64,000 nt of DNA from positions 10,715,700 to 10,779,699 of the forward strand of contig OW285191.1 of the NCBI GenBank assembly GCA_935421135.1, in the 5' to 3' direction. Below, in pieces: positions 36,901 through 51,900 of the stretch. The DNA comes from Bugulina stolonifera. Lineage: Eukaryota > Bryozoa > Gymnolaemata > Cheilostomatida > Bugulidae. The first letter of the stretch is position 1. The number at the start of each line of letters is the position of its first letter. The translations under genes were made by a program, and so were the position numbers. Under the pieces are notes generated by a model. That model was not told where the DNA came from, did not search any database, and saw nothing but the letters and a program-made list of their open reading frames with translations.

Positions 36901-39900
36901 TATGGGGCTTGGCCATACTTTTATGTGTTTGGTTGTCTGCCTGCAATAATAGGCGAGTAAATACCATAGACATAGAGCCTCAGGTCCAAGCCTGAGTCAG
37001 AGATGGGTTATTTCTAATTTATAGCTACTCGTAAATAAACCTCTTTGTGAGAAAAATATTACACTATAAAACATGACCAAACCCATGTATACGTGTAGCA
37101 AAGTGATCATAAAGGAGTGCTTTGTGTGCAGTTCGTTCAGTACACAGGTACTGCTCACCAGCAACGTGTCCATCTTTAAGAAGCTGTGTTGGCGCAGTAG
37201 TTACAGCGTCTGTCGACTGTGCTAGATAATTAGGTGCCGGAGAGCCTCGGTTTGGAACCCCAGTCAAGAACTGGCTTCATTCTAATTTGATTTTAGCAAT
37301 GGCCTTTTAGCGATGACCTTTTAGCAATGGCCTTTTAGCAATGGCCTAAGCATACTAAACCTATAAATACTGCCGACTAGTAGTAACTCAACTAAACTTC
37401 TTACCATCAACTTTAACATGATCCACACAGCCTACAAATCCTTTCCTCAAGGATGCTGTGTATACGGATGGGTTTAGAGGTGTCCCGTAATTGTAGTCAA
37501 CACCAGCTAGGTACAGGGGTCCAGTCAGTTTCAAAGACTCAACGTCTGTACCAACAGTGATGGTCTTCGGAACACTGTCCATCTGGAACATACAGCAACA
37601 CAGAAAATAAATATCTTTAAGCTGGAATTAACATGAGGCTGGGCAAGCTACTACTACACAAGCATTAAACGTGTAGGACATTCTATGGTCATTGATTTGG
37701 TATGAAATCACAGTATTTAGGAATGTGGCATGATTAATTTGGGAAATTATAACAAAATGATTATGTGCCCTGAAAACTAGGTATAACTGTGTCTAAGAAG
37801 AGTTCAAGAGAACCAGTATTATAACAATTAGCATGTCTGTCTCTACTGCTATGTCAAGTAAACTGGGCATATTAATATTCTGTTCATTATAAGAGATAGA
37901 TGTCCATGCAGATGCACAACGTACACAACGAAACAATGCACACAATTATTAGTAGATAGCACAGCTAACCTCATGCAATGCGTATAACATAGGGTATAGC
38001 ACCTAAGTGTCACATATTCATCGGGCAAGCAGTTGACTTATGAAGTTGTCTTCTCTTTTTCATAACTATTTTAATTAAAATGGACTAAAGCTAGAGCTGC
38101 GTAACAAAAAAGAGAGTAGAAGATAAAATTCTTCTTCAAAACCATCCTTAATTACTTCAATTAGAGTAAGAATTGTTCGTTACTAGTAGTTAAAATTGGC
38201 TACGATCCTCAACTGGGTTTACCACCAGGATATATTAATCAATTAGTGTAGCCTAGTAATTGGTCGGTCAAATATACTTTGTCTTAACTTTGATTGGCTA
38301 AAACTAGTAGGGTGATTGACCTCAGAAGACATGCTGTAAATGTACTTGTACTTGCGCAAAACATGGTGGGTACACCTATTTTCTTGAAAAGCACATGTAG
38401 AATTTGGAAGTTATGCATGATTGTGAATGCAAGGGTTAACCATATGCTCACAGATTCTTCTGATTGGAGCAATTTGCATTGTTCCAGCCAATCACAAGCA
38501 GCATTCAAAGTAATATCAGAAGCAAGAATGAGTGGAGCAAGCAAAGAGCATGCTGTGTATCACACATAGGAAAACAATAGATAAGGTTGCTGTGACAGAC
38601 AAGAGTTATCTTCTCTTCATTTTAGCTGAAAGGAAGAGCAGATAACTCCAAACATTAGCAACGCTGCAAGCGTACTGTCAGCAGTACATGTGTATAGTGT
38701 AGTAAATACATTATTGAGATAAATTGTTTACCCTTTCATATAGTTTAGCCTAGTATAATATGAAGATAGTTAATAAGCATGTTGTAATGCATAGGCAAAC
38801 ACACAAAATATATGATGCATTTCTATAACTATTTATAGCTACACTTTCAATTACATTTACCAAGAAATATACTTTTTACGAAATGATTTATATTCAGAAG
38901 AGAATATATTTGTATTTAGATACGCAACACAACCTATATACTCTTCAAATTCTAAAAGCAAAATCATTTACAAGTATATTTTATAGAAATTTCAATCTCA
39001 AAAGTTTCGTGACTCTAGATAGTCTATCCACAGGAGCAACTGTTGTTTTTAGATAATCAGAACAGGAACATGAAGTTTTGCGATGCCGAAAGTTACTACC
39101 TTATCCATAACATTCAACCTTTACATTTGCACCACTTGGTGGTATAATTTGAAGTTTCATGTCGCTTGTTCAACTAGTAATGACTTACCATAATGGCCGC
39201 TCCCCAAACCCTGAAGGTTATAATCAGAGAATGAGATAGCCCATTATTCAGCTTTCTTACTCCCAATCTCTTCCTTACAGTAACCTTACTCTGGGTGAGA
39301 ATCAAGTAGATATGTCCGTTTAGTAACTCAACAGCAAATGTATCACCACTAAAACAATAACACTATAGTAGTATTATTTATATCAGAACCGTGGAGTACT
39401 TCAAATGTTTGTACATGTACAATTAGAGAGAGTGTGGAAAGTGTACAAAATACAGAAATACTTGTTTGTTACGTTCTTCAAGAAAAATTAGCTCTTGGTG
39501 GAAACTCATCACTGCTAATTAAAATTACTTGTTGCCAAATTCCTAGTAATCTCTCAAAAAATAGTAGAATTATTTTCAATTATTAGAAAAGATTTAATTG
39601 CCCTTAAGGTCAAAGATTAGGACATAAACATCAAATGACAATGAACTACATTCACAGTTCTTATCCTACTAACTGTAATAGAGATGTGAGAGACACAAAT
39701 ATATAAGCAGACATAATTATGAACTGTTTTTCAGACAAAAACATGGCTGCCACTCACTCGGTGCCATAGTTGTAGAGTAGGAGACCATCAGCCGCAGTGG
39801 TTTTAAAGTTGAGAGATATAAAAGCGTTTCGGGTATCGGAGAGAGAGGGAAGAGTGAGGTAGTCATGGCGACTGAGTATGGTAACTGCGGGCAACACCGA

Positions 39901-42900
39901 CACAGGAAAACACCCGCCATGCTTTAATATACCATTCTGACTCAGCAGTGAGCTGTTCTGATAAGCTAATGTCAGCAGGTTGAGTCTAACAGAATCGTCA
40001 GCAGTAAACACAACCTAAAATGCGATTGGTTGAAGCATTTGCAAGCAAGGAATTTTAGACGTTATTATTGAGATTTGAACCCGAGGTTCCTACAGCATCT
40101 AAATCGACTTGCACAGTGTACAGAACAAGGTGCCACTACACTAGCTCAGCAGCTTTGAAAAAGAAACCTTTGCTGGTAAACAGTGGATATGTACTGAGTC
40201 TACTTCACGCGAGGCACTCCTCTAGCTATGTGTGGGATGTTAAAACTTTTTGCGTAAACTGTGACATCATCAGGCTTGCCAAGTCTCCCTGATTCCGCAG
40301 GAGACTCCCTGATTTTCAACTCAAATTTTGGTACCCCACCCAAAATGGACACCCCCCACCCAAATGCTGAATCTCCCTGATTTTCATCAGTTGAACTTGG
40401 CAAGCCTGAACATCATACATGAAAAAGTGGTCAAACCCCTTGACATCCTTTATTTACCACCATGCAAAGATTACATGCTACAGTACGAACATGCTACAAG
40501 GTAACATTGTTTATATGCTGTTCTTTAATTACTCTTTCAGCTAATTTACACAGAATCTTATGGATCATAATGACTATATTACGTGTACAACACAAACTTA
40601 AGTGTGAAATGATGTACTTACATTACGTAAGCAGCCAAAATAGTTTTGGCGAGATTTACTTCCTTTTAATTCTCTGACATCGGCAGCACCTCCTAGGTAA
40701 AGCACACGGCTCTTAAAACTGGAAAAGCTTGCAGTTAAAGACCACTTTGTATTGGACTTCCCGTTGTCTATATCTACTGAAATCTACAATGCATGCATTA
40801 ATGCAATCAGCATAAATTAAGGCTGTTTTAAATTATCTAGACCATAACCGAAAAACATTTGAAATTTCATACAAGTCTAAATCACTCAACCAAAAGAAAA
40901 GGTTTATGAATAAAATTGTCAATATCTGCAAAAAACATGCTTTTACTCTAGTATGGTTGTATAGGCCTATCTGCCTCATGTGCTCAAGTTGCACTGAACA
41001 TTTAAAGTTAGTGTTAGTTGCAGCAGACCAAAAAATGTATGCTACACTCAGAACTTTGAAAATACTAGAATCGAATATTTCTCACATTTACAATGTAGAC
41101 CCTGCATATTCCACTGTTATTCTAGTCACTTCATTTAATACTATTCCAATCAAATATTTACTAGATTTAATCACACTGTCATTATCATGTTGCTAATGCG
41201 TAGTCAGCGAAAATAAGTAACTTTCTACTTTTATTATCTACACTGATGAGCACAATAAGTTAGAGAAATTCACCATTTGATGGCGAATATTGACTATTTA
41301 GAATAATATACCCACAGCAGACAAATAATACAATAACTGAAAGCAATAGCAGAAAGCTTTCAAATCTCACCATTTGACAGAAACAGGACTTTGTCTAAAC
41401 ATATAACAGTTGATGGAGGTGAGCCAGTGCTGCTGTGATATAGAAATTTAGGATTTATGTGAAATAGAGATTATTGTATTTAAATCTATCTTTTCTAATT
41501 CAATCTCTTACATAGCTGACGGTGAAACATGGCGTCTGCATAAATTATCGATTGGGTGTCATAAAAGAAATGGAATTAAAAATAATATTAATTATTGATT
41601 TTAAAAAAAAATCAAATGAGAGTGCAATCTATAATCAAATTAAATTAAATAAGAATCAATAATCAGATCATTTGTTATCATTTAGAATTGGATTTTTCTG
41701 TTGAGTTGAAAGACGTTATGTGAAGACATGGACAGTGGTCAATTTCTAGGTCATAGATTTTGTTGATAGGGAGAATTGATATACCATTCAGTTACACACA
41801 GTTTGTCTATACTTACAGCACACACTCCTTGACTGCTATTTAACTATACAGTAGAGTCATATCATGGTGAAATAGTAATAGGTGATGGTAATGATTTATG
41901 GTTATCTTTCACTTTCACTCAGAAAAAATTGCCAGTAACCAGTTAGCAAAGTGGATGTAACTCCAAATTCCAATCAACAAGCAATTATTAGAATGCAACG
42001 ATAGTTGGAGTTCATATAGCCAGCATAGTAACATTGTTTCAAAGTAATTTGCTTTAGGCTTTAAAAGCTTGTAGCATAGTCTAATTTATTCAAGTTATAT
42101 ATTCTCATTTTCACTCTAAAGCAAAGCGCATGATTATTATACAGGCTTTACAGAGATCTTCAAATTCCACAGCTTTTACAACAAAGAAATACAACCTCCA
42201 CATTTTGTAAAGAGAGTCTATATGTATTTATAGATGACTTGGAACTCAGGTTACAATGTATGCATACATAAGAGTACATTAATATACATATACAGAGTGT
42301 GAATTTACCTTATTAGCTTCTCTAGATATATTAATAGAATGCCAGTGGCTGTCGTCCAGTCTGCTATTCCTGCCCACCGGGTACTTGACCTTCGCTTCTC
42401 TAGTCTTACCCATGTATGTACTAATATACACCGTACCGTTTACTAATCCAATGTTTATGAAGTATGTGCCATCTCCTGGTACAACATAAAATAAATGCAT
42501 TATTATTAATTCTATAATATTGACAAAGACAGTACCCTATTACATGCAGTAGAGTTATTTGGAAGTTGCTTTCTCTTTCCTTCACTTCTCCTGAAGATCG
42601 AGAAAGGAGACAACTTCAACTAAATACAATGTGGATTTCGTTTATATCAGTCATTAGAAAAACTACAACGTAAATACCAAATTGAAGTCAGGGTTAGTAA
42701 ACGGTTTGTAAGACCTCACAGATGCAGTACAAAATACAGCTTTTCATAATTACATATAGTTTGTCACATCAAGCAAGCAAATATATAATATTAGCCAAAA
42801 TTATTATCAATTGTATCACAGTTGTAACTTACTTGTAAATGCAGACAGTACATATGTACACTGTACATGTAGCACTTTACAACATTAGATTTACCATGTA

Positions 42901-45900
42901 GTGTCTCACCTGTATAGAACAGTAAGCCTTCACTCACACTTGTTTTGAATTCTATATATATTCGCTCTTTGGTGTAAGAGAGAGATTGTTCTGAAGAGAA
43001 GTTATAGTAAATATATTCACTACCAGAGAAAGTGACAATTCTGTCTCTGCTACCTAAAATAGATATGAATCAACATCATTGAGCTATATTACTAAAATAT
43101 AGAAAATAATAGGTACATGTACATACAGTCATAAGCAGCTATTCTGGTTAGTAATTGGAAGTTGTTTTCCCTCGAATACTTTTTCTCAGTTTCCCTTGGG
43201 ATGGACTTGGATGGTGCAAAGACTTGATTTCAAGACCAACCACACAGAAAGTTCTTTCTGCACAATACAGTCAAACCCCATAACTACATGTAAATGATAT
43301 CAGTAAGCATCATGATTACTCTTCAGTCATCAGGTTGCTCCAAAATCAAGAGCAAACTTATTACAGTGCAATAACTAGACCTAACTTTACATGGAAGTTG
43401 ATTTCTGTTTTCCAATTTTCCGATTTTCGTAAACCCATGAAGGATCTAGCAATTGTTAATAAAAACTGGTGAGATCAAAGGTGTTTGGGTAGTCATTATG
43501 GTTCTGTTTGAGTATTCTCCACGACGTGTCACTAACAAAATTTACTTTTATAGTCCTGAATAATGCTGCTATAATAACTGCTTGAGACTATCAGCTTACC
43601 TAGACAAGCCTCAGATGAAAGTACAATAGATTGACAATTAGAGGGCATATAGGATGACAGCCCAACCCCTACTGTGCTAATTATTAAGATATCAGTACAA
43701 GAAGAACATCTAAACTTACAAGGTATTGTGGAGCAATTATTTAATTAATATCTCTTCTAATTATGTTATGTTAGCATTCATGAAGAAAGTGGGGCAATGA
43801 GTTAGGCCAGATCGAATAGATAAAACAAATAGTACACATTCTAAATACATGTAAGTTAATTATCTAGCCTGTGCATGGGCACCATGGGGCACCTGTCCAA
43901 ACCAGTTGATGGATATGCCTATAACAGGTTTGAATTGGTAGTCAGGGTATGATTTCTCTCTTCTAGATATGTACATATTTTGTACACATAATACCAACAT
44001 ACATCTACATGTACAAGCATTTATATCACCAAATCAGACTTTACAAATATTACATTGAACAACAACATAATGATGGTGTGTAATATCATTTAGCACTCTC
44101 GATACTAGACACTACGGCCGCAGGCAGAGCCTATTGCTAAAGAGAACCAGGTACAATGTTTTCTACTACACAATATGTAGCTATCCCCCAGGTAAATGGA
44201 GATTCTATATATCTCAGGCTACTAATGCTCATGTCATATTAATGCTATATGTGTAAATGTTACCTGCGGCAACTCCCATGGGGTACTTGGTAAATATTTA
44301 TAACCAAGTTTTACCTGGTATTTGATTCACCAACAAATTGTAAAACATACTGGATCAATATAAGCAGAGCTGACGCTATCTATCTAAAGTCAGCAACTCC
44401 CTGTATTATATAGTACAATAAATAGTACATTTTAACATTATTATATATCTAGCAATTATAAATGTCAACGTACAGATAGTATATTACAAGATCTAATTTA
44501 ACCAGTTGACAAAGTTCATTAGACCATGTAGAACAATCTCCTACTGTATATGTAAAATGCACAACATTTTATAAAGTTTGCTTACAAATTACTCATTCAA
44601 CTAAAGTGATAACTCATGTATGATTGTATAGATTTATAGCATCTTCTGCTGAATGAAGAATTTTTCTCATAGATATGCATGTCATATCGAATTGATCCTT
44701 AATAGCGTCTCAAAACCAACATCTAATTATTGCATTCAGGATCGGATCTATTTTTCCACATGGTTAGAGCAAATCTTGGCCCAGTCTAGGAATAATTAAG
44801 CAACAATATCCATTTAATTGGTTTTCACGCTGGCCCTCATGTGATATATTGATTTGTGAGCTGTATATGTCATACTTTCTGCTGACACTGTTGTACCATG
44901 TGGAAAATCATGGTACGTGTTGCTTCAAAGACTAAGGAACGGTTTCCAATTCAACTACATAATCCAGTTACGCAGAGCAGTCCACAAGACTGATCTGAGA
45001 GCACTTTTTATATTGCTAGTGCTCGTTGATAGACAGGAATTGGAGCTGCAGAACTATAAACGACTAGTTCGGTGGCAAAGTAATTGCCCAAGGTAACTCC
45101 TTCAATGAGAAATTTGTCCACTTGCTGAATTCATTTACTGCCTTGAATAAGCAGTACTTGTGCCCATCTCAATCAAATTGAACCCTTTTTAGTAGACTAA
45201 CTTGTTTTATAAAAAGACATTAATCATCTCTTTCAACCTTACATAGATGTAATTTTTACTGACAATTTATACAGCTCTTAGTAAAATAAAACTTGGGCTA
45301 CATCAAGGCTTTACTAATGTCAATGTTCGAATTAACAATGTTTACATCACATATTATACATACATGTACACTGGGCATACATGTATATCCATGTAGCCTA
45401 AACATAACCGAAAGATAGTCATTGATAATTTTTAATATTACAACAACTAAACAAATATTTATATGCAACTTTGGCAATAACTACCTGTCTGTGATGCATC
45501 AGACGTTGATATCGTAGAAATAGCAGAAATACTGATCCACAATAATAATGCTGCAGCAGCCATCTTGTATTTAGTTAACTTAAGTCAGCGTAAACTAAAT
45601 CCACCTATTTTCTCTATACTATTATAATTATATATTACTCTATCATTGCTGTTATATTCTCACACTTCACACAACCCAACTAATCAAGTGCTGTCAACAA
45701 ACTGTGGGCATCACAACAAACCAATGAATGCAAATGATGACAGGTAACTGACCAATTAGAAGCTGTATAAGGAATTCAATACTTGTCCTTTATATTTTTC
45801 TACCCTGCTTTCATCTACATCTATAACCTAACAATTAAAGACTAGTGCAACTAAATAGGACTTGCTGTAGGTATTCACTAACTATTAATTATGCATGAAA

Positions 45901-48900
45901 TAGCAGCAAAATATTGTTTGAAATGTAATGAGCACATCCTTAAAACCAATATTTATAATAGAATATAGTGAAGACCTATCCTGTACTTCAATGCAAAACG
46001 ACAAACTATAATATACAATGTACTAGCATGCAGCATAACACATTTATTTTATTGGACAGTGAGTTAACTTGACCTGCACATGGTATGAAATCCTAAACAG
46101 TTAATCTACTACAGCAAGTTATTTTATAGCCTGAGTCTCGTCTTACAGTTATAAAATATCTTCAGAGGTGATAAATTACTCGCTTTACTGATAACGGATC
46201 ATATCATCCATGTGAGCTATGGCACATAATGTGAAAACGAATAAAATGAAATTCTGTCTCATGTCAACACAAACCTATAAAGAATGTGAATTTGTAATTT
46301 TATTTGACCATTATTACTAGTAGTGAACTTTTAATGTTATACACATTAGTAATGAGACCTACGCTAGAATAAGGGCATGCAACTCTTAAACCAACTCTTT
46401 CACGTTTCAGAGATTAGATTTAGGACAGAGTCAAATTGAATCAGAAAAATAATAATATATATTTTGTTCTAGTGTACATGGACACCTTGAAAACTTGTAC
46501 TCCTCTAACTTTCCACTTTTCATGAACAGACGTTGATATCGTAGAAATAGCAGAAATACTGATCCACAACAATAACGCTGCAGCAGCCATCTTGTATTTA
46601 GTTAACTTAAGCCAGCTTAAACTAAATCCACCTATTTTCTCTATACTATTATAATTATATATTACTCTATCATTGCTGTTATATTCTCACACTTCACACA
46701 ACCCAACTAATACATATTCACTAATAAAATACACTGCTAATTTTAATGAAGGTATATTTATATGACAATAATGAATGCATTAAAACTGTACTCTACGCAA
46801 CTACCAAAGAAATTTCTAAATTAATACACCCGATTTTTATCTCACCTAATGAAATGTATTTTTAACAGCCATCAGATTAACTTGAAGAAAAGTAGAAATT
46901 TAGAAGCTTATGAAATTATTTCATATTTGAAGTTGGTTATAACCAATAGATGCAGCTCACAGACTGTAATAGCCCAATTATATAATTAGAGTAGGTAGAG
47001 AAGGCTAAGTCTAGCTAGTCTACAGTTTATTATTGACATTAGTATCTAAATCACACCTGCAGTGTTATATAAAACATAAATGATAAAAGCTACCTAACAT
47101 ACATTATCCAAGTCAATATTTTGAACTGCTATTGCACATACAATTTCTATAGTAATAATAATATATAACTATAATTGTGCCGAGTGTCAATCATGAGACA
47201 TGCTAATTATATTGATCCAAAAGAATAATAGCTTATCTCTTCAGTCATATTTTTAGGAAGGGTGTAGTTGAGCCCCGTATATATACACTACAATATGGCT
47301 TATTGAAGCTGAGGCTAGGATCAATGTATGTCTAATAGAGCATTCTATACGAAGACAATACTTTGTTGACTTTCTAATTATTTTGTTTCTTGACTTATAG
47401 CTGTAGGTGGATATTTCTCACATCATGACATGCTAGAGTATTGACTTTCCTTGTCAAATAGAATCTCTGCTACATCAACAGTTATAGTCAGTGCTAGCCT
47501 CAGTTCCTTACTTAACTTACACCGGGTCAAGGGTAGAAGCCATTAATTGATGCAAATAGTAGCCCTACTCAAATCTCTGTACAAGAGTACAAAACCAGCC
47601 ATCATTAGTCAAGTAATTGCCTCTCCTCAAAACTTTATTGACTTGAAACTAAAGCTAAATAATGAGTGCACCACTCTATTTCGATTCTCTAGCAATCAGC
47701 AGCAAAATCGGTTTTTTAAATTGTTATAACACAGGTACTATAATTGTGACCTCTTGTATACATGCTTGATTTGTGTAGAGGTAACTCCATTCTATAACCT
47801 CCATCCAAATCTATTTCCAAGACTCAAGTGAAAATAAGACACAAATTTAAAACATCCTATCTCATCTCAAGCAACACAGATTCACGAAGTTTTTTTTGTG
47901 TAATACCACCTGTTCTTGGTTTAGAACCTACAACTACTATATTTGAACATTTCCAGTGGTTCAAAACAAGACAACTCCAAATAGGCAACAGATGGTACAG
48001 TGATATCATGAGTTTGTTCAACTAAACAAAGATGCTGAGGATCCTGATTACAAGTTTAGAGAAAGGGCTTCGAAAATAGTTGCCGAGAGCATCCGTGATT
48101 GGCCAAGAGGAGTGTAGGCGTGAGAATGTATCATGTGCATAACAAATAGGCTATATTTTTAAACCAAGTGCAATCTGGTTACAGACTAAAACAATATCTC
48201 TTCGGGGCTTTATTTATCTACAAGCGTACTTGGAACAGACAACAATAAGTTGAATGCTTGTCTCAAGTACCATCCTTACAGGAAATGAAGCTAAACAATA
48301 CATAGCATACATTTACAGCATCAGGATCCTCTTTACAGTAATATATAGGATTTCCTGATGTATAAGACGTGTGTGAATTGTAGTCAACATAACATGTTTA
48401 AATAGGAAACTGTCCAGTGTGTACTAATTTCCAATATTGTAGGCGCTATTAGAAGTTAATTAACTAGTAGGTCAATATTAAACATAGGTCTACTATTATA
48501 TCAGCACACTATGTGTAATGAAATCACATAGTAGAAGACAGAATAAACTACTCATTATTTATTATAGTAAGCTTTAGTCTGTGAACCAATATACAGTGTA
48601 AGTGGGAACAACTCCGAGGCATTCTACTCAATTAGCACTATAATTAGCAAAGAAGAAAAATGATGGGAAGGGAAATCACAATCATCTTTGCTGTAATTTG
48701 TGGGCAACATTATGCAGTGATTCCAGCACGTCATAAACTCTAAATGATTATTAAATTACTACAGAATGAGTCATCGTGAAATGCTGACTGCTCTTCACAA
48801 GGTGCTTGCAAGGTGCTGATGGTGTGACACATTTCAAAGACTTACATTGCCAGTGACATCAGCTGACAGATTATATTAATAGTTAATACTTGTACAATAA

Positions 48901-51900
48901 AAGATATTGTTCAAGCAATAAACTCTCTGCCACCTATTTGATGCAGGCGACTGTTTGGGCTCAGTAGGTCAATTTCAATTAGAATCAAGTTATTCAGCTT
49001 CATATGATTCCAAGAATATTGCATGCAGTCTGGTTAAGAAAATCTGATTAAATTTATACTCTGAATGAATTTTGCCATCTCATCATATAACAACCAGTAG
49101 AATATCAACTGAAATTAGCTATTAAGTGGATCTCGAGTGAAAATGGAGTATAAAAGTCAGAATACAGACCAGAACTGGCTACTCACTGCATTGACCATTG
49201 GGCAGTGGGTATACAAGTAATATGGATACTCACCGTATTCACATGGTGGACCAGAGGACTCTGTGATGTCACAATCATCACATTCTACCTGTTTCTGCCC
49301 TTCACATACACTATTATTAGTGCACCTGTTCTCAGTGTCAGAGCACCGTACACCATCAGTCAGAAGCGAGTGGGAATGTAGGACACTAGGAGTTATCCAC
49401 TCTCCCTCACCAGTACAGTTAGTATATGATAGTCCAGTTATCTCCCCAACATATCTAGGAAGAGACTTGAGGTCATTCAGATAGTGGGTAGCATAACATT
49501 AGGCAATAAAACTCAATATCTTCATACATTGAGAACTTACTATAATTATTATACATAAATATACAAGTACAATATGTATGTTAAACTATGATTACCTGAA
49601 AATTTAGCTTTGTGTTTTAAGTTTTGAATGCATTCCACTGAAGCTCAAAAGCTAACCAGTGCACTGCCCTAGGCCTTTGACTAACAAGAGAACTTCAAAC
49701 TACATATTTACTTGTAATATAACGAATATCCTTTGTACAAAATATGATTGATGATTTTAGCTTTGAACACATAAAATCAGTATCAATTTTTACCATAGAT
49801 TGGGAATAAAACCATTTAAATTTATAGTTATACAAGAAATGACGACTCAAAAATAAATTCCTTGCCTAAAATACTTCATATACAAGAAATAACATTTTAA
49901 TTTTACTAATTTTACAAAGAGTACACAACTCCAGACATACACATAGCTTATAGCAATGGGGAGCTTTATGGAAGTCCAGAGCCCTTGCCACTAGGCTTCA
50001 TAACATCTCTACTATCTACATGTAGTTTCCATTTTTGTACACAAAATACACTCTAAATGCATAGCACTATATTCTTACCTACGGATATAAAAAGCTGTAG
50101 GATTGCTGAGGCTCTGTAGGTTTCCCTCCAACTCTAATGGCATTCCACCAACATACAGTTCACTGGAAGGCAAACAGTACATTCACACTTTTTTTACATT
50201 TACATGTCTTGAAAAATGTTAGTGTGGGCTAGTATTTTAATTATAAATAGTAATAGAAGACGCATTTTTATTTTTGATTTATTTCCTAATATTTCAATAC
50301 TCATTTGAGTAACACCATTTATCCTCTGATGATGATACTCTGATGAGTATTGAAATATTAGGAAATTAATCAAAAATAAAAATGTGTCTTCTATTACTAT
50401 TTATAATTTACATGTCTGTATACTATTACAGATTGCTATGAATTAATGCTAGTAGCCTATGTACCAATCACTATAGCCCTAGAGATGACAACTCCACGAC
50501 ATATATCATGTTACTATGTAAACAACTTATATTATCTTTTAGGTTGAGCACACAACTCTCGTTTAAGATCAGTTCAAAACCATCTACTGTAATTTGTCTG
50601 ACATGTGTACAATTTGTGGGATACTAGTATTTGATTAGAACCGGGGAGAGAAGAGAAAGACTTGCACAGAAAACAATGCCATGTATCCAGAATTCCCTCT
50701 TCTTTCACAAAACTAGAAGTAAATCTTATGTTGAATGAATCTTCTCAAATTGGCATCTTATACACATGTATATAACTTAGTATAAGCAAGCCTGTGTCTT
50801 CTGCACAAGATTATAATAAATGTATCTAACCTTCGATTTCTTTGAGAATGACCAAAGAGAAGATCTTCAAAATAAACTGTCCATTTCTGAGAGACCTTAT
50901 CGACGGTGAGAGTTGTGGTACGATGGTTATGAGCTATAGCTACTGTGTGCCACTGCCTGCAAGTGCATGGGCAACGGGTACATTTTGTTAACTATTTAGT
51001 GTATCAGAGTATCATGCTCATATTTGGTTTGTTGGAATATACTCGTACATGAGCAAAGAGATATATAAACAGACACCCAAGCTACTAGAGCTCACATACA
51101 TGTAAAGCATGAGTGTCATCATTATGCTGCAACTGTATACAAGCATGGCAACTCGTAAGCTTTCCATCTTATAGTGTGAAGTCGTCCTCCCTTATTTAAA
51201 TAACGAGAGCCTGAAATGGGTTCCAATGTGTAAAGGCTCGGCTACACTAGATGCCGATAGTTCTTCTTCGACCAACAGAACCTCATTCTAGAGCAAACCA
51301 GCATGCGTTCATTTGGCTATGCAAAAGTCAACATGTTGTTCTTTTCAGTATCCGATGCCACGGAGTGCTGTCGACTGTCGTGATAGGTTGATATTAGATA
51401 CAACGACTCCGATTATATAATTTATTAGACACCAACTTTGGTCATGGGCTGGATATTAATCAAGGCCACTGGTGTGCTGGTACCATACTGGTACCATGCT
51501 GGTACCATACTGGTACCATGCTGGTACCATACTGGTACCATGCTGGTACCATACTGGTACCATGCTGGTACCATACTGGTACCATACTGGTACCATGCTG
51601 GTACCATGCTGGCACTACCCATTTCCGATAAAGCCATGGCAACCAACGACGGAGTTGTTCCATCAAAGCTCATGGCCTTTTGGGTACCGGAGCCTTTACA
51701 GCTACATAGCTTGCTGCACCACAACACTTCAAAGATTCTGCAAAAGTTTCCCAGTTTCCTACTTTGAACTGTAGGATATTTACTTGCATGATGTTCATTT
51801 ATCTTAACATAGCCTGAAGCAAAGTGGATATAATAAACTTTAGCCCAATTGGAAAATGAAGGAAATTCTTCCTATAGACCACATACTACATTGTATACAT

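Noticed and set aside
51425..51774. Four overlapping Trp-Tyr-rich open frames
   Set aside because: Produced by the 11-bp GGTACCATRCT array inside a neurexin intron.
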